Of a stretch of DNA of 64,000 bases, positions 59,623 to 64,000 are shown in pieces. Made by a program: the position numbers and the translations under genes. The stretch covers positions 8,350,088 through 8,414,087 of the forward strand of contig OZ026837.1 in NCBI GenBank assembly GCA_964023205.1, in the 5' to 3' direction. Position 1 is the stretch's first letter. Each line of letters starts with the position of its first letter. The notes under the pieces are model-generated. The model saw nothing but the letters and a program-made list of their open reading frames with translations. It searched no databases and was not told the DNA's origin. Origin of the DNA: Lutraria lutraria. Its lineage: Eukaryota > Mollusca > Bivalvia > Venerida > Mactridae.

Positions 59623-59979
59623 ATTAGTTCCCTAGACATTTGCCCCCCCCCCTGAAACAAAGGTCACATGGTTATTTACCCCCCCCCCCCCAAGTAGAAG
59701 TGGTAGGTAGGACCAATATTTATTTTCAGGTGGACATTTGCCCCCATCTCCCCCCCCCCCGAACAAAAACATTATACATTACATTGGTTTAAAAAATACC
59801 TGTCAAAAAACATTGGGGGAGGCAAATTTCCACTAAAAAATAAGCACTGGGGGCAAATTTCCACTGAAAAATAAGCACTGTGGGAAAAATGTCCTATATA
59901 CCATTTCTACTGGGGGGAAATGTTCACATGACAATTTTTTCATTGGGGGGGGGGGGGGGCAAATGTCCGAGGGGCTAAT
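59623..59979. repeat. C-tract/G-tract foldback element
   Basis: The left end (ATTAG..CCCTAGACATTTG, C10) is complementary to the right end (G15, CAAATGTCCGAGGGGCTAAT). Further runs of C13 (59679-59691) and C11 (59750-59760), and internal direct repeats of AAATTTCCACT-AAAAATAAGCACT (about 59823-59880), lie between. Likely a small non-autonomous element; the tracts could form G-quadruplex or i-motif structures. Confidence 0.55.
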
Positions 59980-60162
59980 GTTCGTATCGCGTAAGTGTGC
60001 GTGTGAGTGCATGTAGTTCTTCTTTATGATTTGATAATACTGTCATTTCGAATGTCACTTAATAACCTACAATGTCGTTCTGACATTTAAATAGTACCTG
60101 GCGTAGTCAATTGCGTTTGTATATTCATTGTTGCATGGTGTATGCAAACGTCAAATAAATAA

Positions 60163-60178
60163 TTATCTATCTATCTAA
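60163..60178. repeat. (TATC)n tail
   Basis: TCTATCTATCTA follows AAATAAATAATTA and a GGTGTATGCAAACG body at about 60090-60160, like the 3' tail of a plus-strand retroposon. Confidence 0.4.
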
Positions 60179-62204
60179 AACCGTTTGTATACAATTTATT
60201 GGGGAGGGCATAAGAAGAAAAACATTATTGAACATTACAAAAACATTTTACATGATAGAAAGCATATTTTGCCGATTTTAATTCGATATGTATGCATCAG
60301 TGCTTGGAACTTGATTTTATCAAAATGTAGTTCCTTAGTAATCATATACTTACTTATAGGTCGTGGGCTAAACAACTGTTATAGTTCCAGTTCTCACTCT
60401 CACTATATCATATGATGTAAGATCGGCTTTCGTTTGATAGGTCAGTAATTCATCTACAGACGTATGCATGCATTTGCATTAATCTACTATTGATATATGC
60501 GACTTTTTTTCATTTTATGTAAACGTTAAGGCCTTAATATCAAGAACGCGTATCGATACAATCGGATGACATAATGTAAAGAGCGAATATGATAAACAAC
60601 TGTGATAGACATAATTGGTAACATTGAATTAATGTAGGTCTAATCATGTTTACTTAACCTTACATTTATCGATCGTTTGCACATATTCAGAATCAGTAAA
60701 TGAATTTAAAAAAAATTGTATTTAAATAAAAATAGGGTTGGTTCGATCTATATTTAGTTTAAAGTTGTAACTATAGTTTTTAATCGATTTACTCATTCTA
60801 AACTGAATCCGTCGTAAATTCTAAAAATAGAATGTGGGGTTTCCCATCGAAGTGCACGTAATTTCAGAAAACAGAATAGCGGTGCACATAAAAAATATCG
60901 TTAATTTGCGAACTAATAAGCTTTCAAAAAAATGTGAAAATGATCTCAATTATTATGTCGGTCAGAGTGTGAGGGGTATTTTTATGTTGACTCGGAGTGT
61001 GATGTAATTACGTTACATTTTAATGTAATAAATCGTGTTGGCGGCAGCTATGCGGCAGTTTGTTAAAAAAGAATTGACTCTTGGAAAATTGGTCGGCGTC
61101 TTCTTGAAATTGGGAGTTCTGTTGAATCAGTTGATACTTTTAGTACACTGTGTCGTCTTGATATCATCCTCCTCACCTGTTACAATAGAATGTATTAAAA
61201 TGGGGACTTGGTAGATTTTGTAAACAATGTGGACTAGAACGACGCTCAGAGTTGCCTATGCGGAAAGAAATACGTAAAAAATGAAAAATACACTGAGATT
61301 TGTGAAACAGGTGTTTCTCTTTTTATTGAATCTGATGCTTGAGTGTTGTGATCTCAACACTCTCGTGAATAGATAGTGTATTCCACAATAAAAGTTTAAA
61401 ATATTTTGCAGTTAAACCAGACAACTATAATAGATGGCTATTTGAAACTTTGATGTTATGGGTATAACGCCTTAAGTCGGTCCGTTAAAATTGTGAATCT
61501 TAAAAATATTTGCACATGTACGAACAGTATGGGTACATGTCCCTTTTTAAATCCCCTTCCGGTGTTTTAATATGTATATTATGTACGTCCCTTGTATGTC
61601 AGTCTCAAAACTGGATTCTGTTAGTATGTAAATATGTTGCATTGCTATAATTATGTCATTTTGTTTTCCCTCAGGTCAAAATTGTGGCTGCTATGGTAAC
61701 GAAAATATTCAAAATACGGCCACAAAATCTTGATCTGTTGATAACTTAAATAACCTTCATGCTAAGTTGATGCAATTCTGCATGTGAATATGTACATACA
61801 TCGATTAGTGTATGTTAATACCTAAACATGAATATTCATTGACTGTTCTGTTCCAAATTAGGATTTTTTCACACAGTCATGCTTGTATTGCGTGCAAAAC
61901 ACCTAAATATTCTCGCTTTGAAAAACCAAGTTCTGACAGTACTTTCAGTACTTTGATTTTGCTATTAATTAGTACTGGACGATTTCTACATTGTTTAAAA
62001 ACATAACTTTTACAGATAATATACCTTATGTATACTGATTGATGCAGGAAAAAAATGAAAGAATGCATATTTTCTTAGATTTTAATTTGAGGTTTAAAAA
62101 AAACATAATGACTCAATTCGATCCTTCCTGTATCCCGGTTCATTATAACTGTTTTTACTGTATCAAAGTACCGGCTTATCAAAGGGCCTTTGCAGACTTC
62201 TAGT

Positions 62205-62275
62205 TATTGTCTCTGACTATAAAGCACTAGCCCCTCACCGCCGTAAGTTCGAATCCCACCTGGGAACAATGTAAA
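62205..62275 (+). repeat. tRNA-like (B-box) SINE fragment
   Basis: TCTCTGACTATAAAGCACTA followed by CCCCTCACCGCCGTAAGTTCGAATCCC. The last part is a near-consensus B box. No intact cloverleaf can be drawn, so it is not called a tRNA gene. Confidence 0.45.
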
Positions 62276-63369
62276 ATTCAAATAGAAAATACCCACCTAA
62301 TCAATATAAATAACTTAATTGAGGGATGTATCTTCTTATAGATAAGGTATAGAAAACGCGGCGTGTTGCTCATTATGAACTTATTAGCCAATGAAAGTAT
62401 TTAATAAACATCATTAAACGAGTGACAGAATTGAATTAGTACACCATTCTATGGTGCGTGAGTAAAAAATCAAGATTACTTGTACTTGATTAAACTTAAT
62501 AAAGTACGGCCTGAAAGTATATGGTTGTTTAGCTTTATGTAACGGAGTTTAATTGGTCATTGAAGGAGCATACAACCTTGAAGTAATTTTCACGGAGCAG
62601 TAATTCATACCCTGGGTAAATCAGGAAACCTACACAAATTATAACATTTTACCATTTCTTGAAGGACTAAATATCTTATTTAATTGATTGAAAACGATTT
62701 GATGTCAACAGATGAAAGTAAAGTATCGTTTTCCGGCGCAGCTGTATTAACTTGGTTTTTACCTACATTTGAACCAATGAAATTGTAAGATACAAATTTT
62801 TCAGCTGCATAAGGTGAAATTTTAGGGCAGAACTCGTAATTGTTTGTTCTTCGTAATTGCCTGAAAATAATTCAATAATCAAAATCTACAACAGTATAAA
62901 ATTAAATATGGAAACATTTAAACCGTGCAAAATAAATTGAACTCAATAGTATTGTTTATGGCCTGAACTGTTCACGTGGTTTAAAATATTTAAATGTCAG
63001 ATCTGTCTGATCATGCTGCGGGCACTGGCGAAACCAACTTTAACAAATAAACACACAAAGCTTAAAAAATATGTGAATCGAGTAACCATCACATACTGAT
63101 GAGTTTATACTGCTAGTTTCAGATCTAGTGTTCTTGTATTGCAAAGACCTATACATACATGTATGTAAAGGTCTGTGTGTATGGTAACAAAAACAAGTAT
63201 TTCCAGTAACAAAGTGTCCTCATGCTTCACTTTACCAATATCCGGAAACTTACATCTATAAGTTTGTCAGTCCCTAATTGCTATTTCATTTTCAAAGCAG
63301 CAGCTTTTTCGATCAGTTCAGTCCTTTTCTAGCTCACCAGTGCATTTATTGCTCAAGGTAAACTATTGT

Positions 63370-63590
63370 GATCGTATGATGTCTGTCGTCCGTCTAAAAT
63401 AATGAAAAATGAATGAGCGATTATAGGGCCAACATGGCCCACTTGTCATCAGATCTGTTTCAGTCCTAAATCCTAAATTAGCTATTAAAGATATTCCATC
63501 TGATATATTATCGATAAATGTCTCACTCTTAAATGTGATGTGCTTATCAGAGACTCTACCACCCCATGCCTCTGACACAAATTTCTGTTA
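63370..63590 (-). pseudogene. DDE transposase fragment (DDE_Tnp_4-like)
   Basis: The minus strand reads FVSEAWGGRVSDKHITFKSE, then an aspartate-free version of the LADRGF block (SLIANLGFRTETDL). The first motif is characteristic of the DDE_Tnp_4 domain of Harbinger/ISL2EU-type and THAP-associated transposases. A stop just upstream and the missing Asp-Arg show a fragment. The stretch to 63785 may continue the same element but I do not recognise it. Confidence 0.55.
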
Positions 63591-64000
63591 AACTGGGGGA
63601 CAGTTCAACCAAAAATGTGACTGTGTCATGTTGTTTATAATTGGAGAAGTTTTTTTCATTGCCTCAAGATGGTTAAATTGACCCTTTGCACCATGAGTTC
63701 TCTGCACTCTATCATTATTTTCATTTTTTAAAGTCCCATAGCACTCAAGGCTATTTATTGGCATTAGCTTGCATTTCAAACGCAATGTTCAGTTCAGTGG
63801 ACAAATGTTTATAAATCCATGTTCTAAATATTCTTGATTAGAGTGGCAGGGCTTGTGTCAAACTGTAATGCCAGATTATCATTAAAATTCCCAGTTATTA
63901 GTTTACCAGTGTTGTGAACAGAGATGCATCAGTACTAGGAGTGCCTATTATGCAGTACCAGTAGTAGACTGTAGAGCAGTACCAGTACTTTTATTTTTTA

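Larger units (their letters stand above)
57387..64000. other. Right flank, upstream of the EGF gene
   Basis: Holds SINE-like pieces, repeat copy B, the C/G-tract element and the DDE fragment. It should contain or lead to the 5' UTR exon and promoter, but I could not identify a TATA/initiator pair with a matching donor. No other gene is supported. Confidence 0.45.

Noticed and set aside
62205..62275. Possible tRNA gene
   Set aside because: The B box is good, but no acceptor stem, D arm or anticodon arm can be paired. A SINE fragment is more likely.

Overview
The window looks like eukaryotic, very probably bivalve mollusc, nuclear DNA. It is AT-rich and intron-rich, has GT-AG (and one GC-AG) splice signals, and is crowded with transposon debris: BEL/Pao, Ty3/gypsy, hAT-like and DDE-type sequences, foldback elements and tRNA-derived SINE-like pieces. 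A degenerate tandem repeat at about 1.0-1.3 kb, with CGTGTCCGCTC-like units followed by GTGTCATGCG, resembles a repeat I associate with bivalve genomes. That resemblance is recall, not a database match.

One minus-strand gene dominates and runs nearly the whole window, from its start codon at 57380 to a tentative stop near 6522. I can chain 26 coding exons plus one tentative terminal exon whose splice phases all agree, giving about 3,270 residues. The predicted protein is a type I membrane protein. In order it has a signal peptide, an EMI-like cysteine-rich module, eight EGF modules each on its own exon, a very large region of unknown fold (four exons, about 1,430 residues, with two furin-like sites and a long aliphatic helical repeat) ending in an Ig domain, two single-exon EGFs, 28 calcium-binding EGFs on one uninterrupted 3.4-kb exon, a SEA-like domain, a last Cys-rich segment, a 26-nt micro-exon, a transmembrane helix and a short basic tail. 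I do not recognise it as a named gene.

The introns carry the mobile elements. An apparently intact BEL/Pao LTR retrotransposon (637-bp LTRs differing at 3 sites, 5-bp target duplication, one 1,947-residue polyprotein) sits in the intron between exons 10 and 11, on the strand opposite to the gene. A decayed Ty3/gypsy element lies between exons 2 and 3. A TTAA-flanked non-autonomous element and a dead EGF pseudo-exon lie between exons 4 and 5. A broken hAT/ZNF862-like transposase, a near-perfect 98-bp hairpin and one copy of a dispersed repeat lie between exons 12 and 13. A foldback element of about 850 bp lies in intron 1.

The flanks (1-6.5 kb and 57.4-64 kb) contain no gene I can support. 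They hold a purine-rich minisatellite, SINE-like fragments, a C/G-tract foldback element, a second copy of the dispersed repeat and a fragment of a DDE transposase at the far right. The start codon lies 3 bases after a good 3' splice site, so a 5' UTR exon and promoter probably lie to the right, possibly outside the window.
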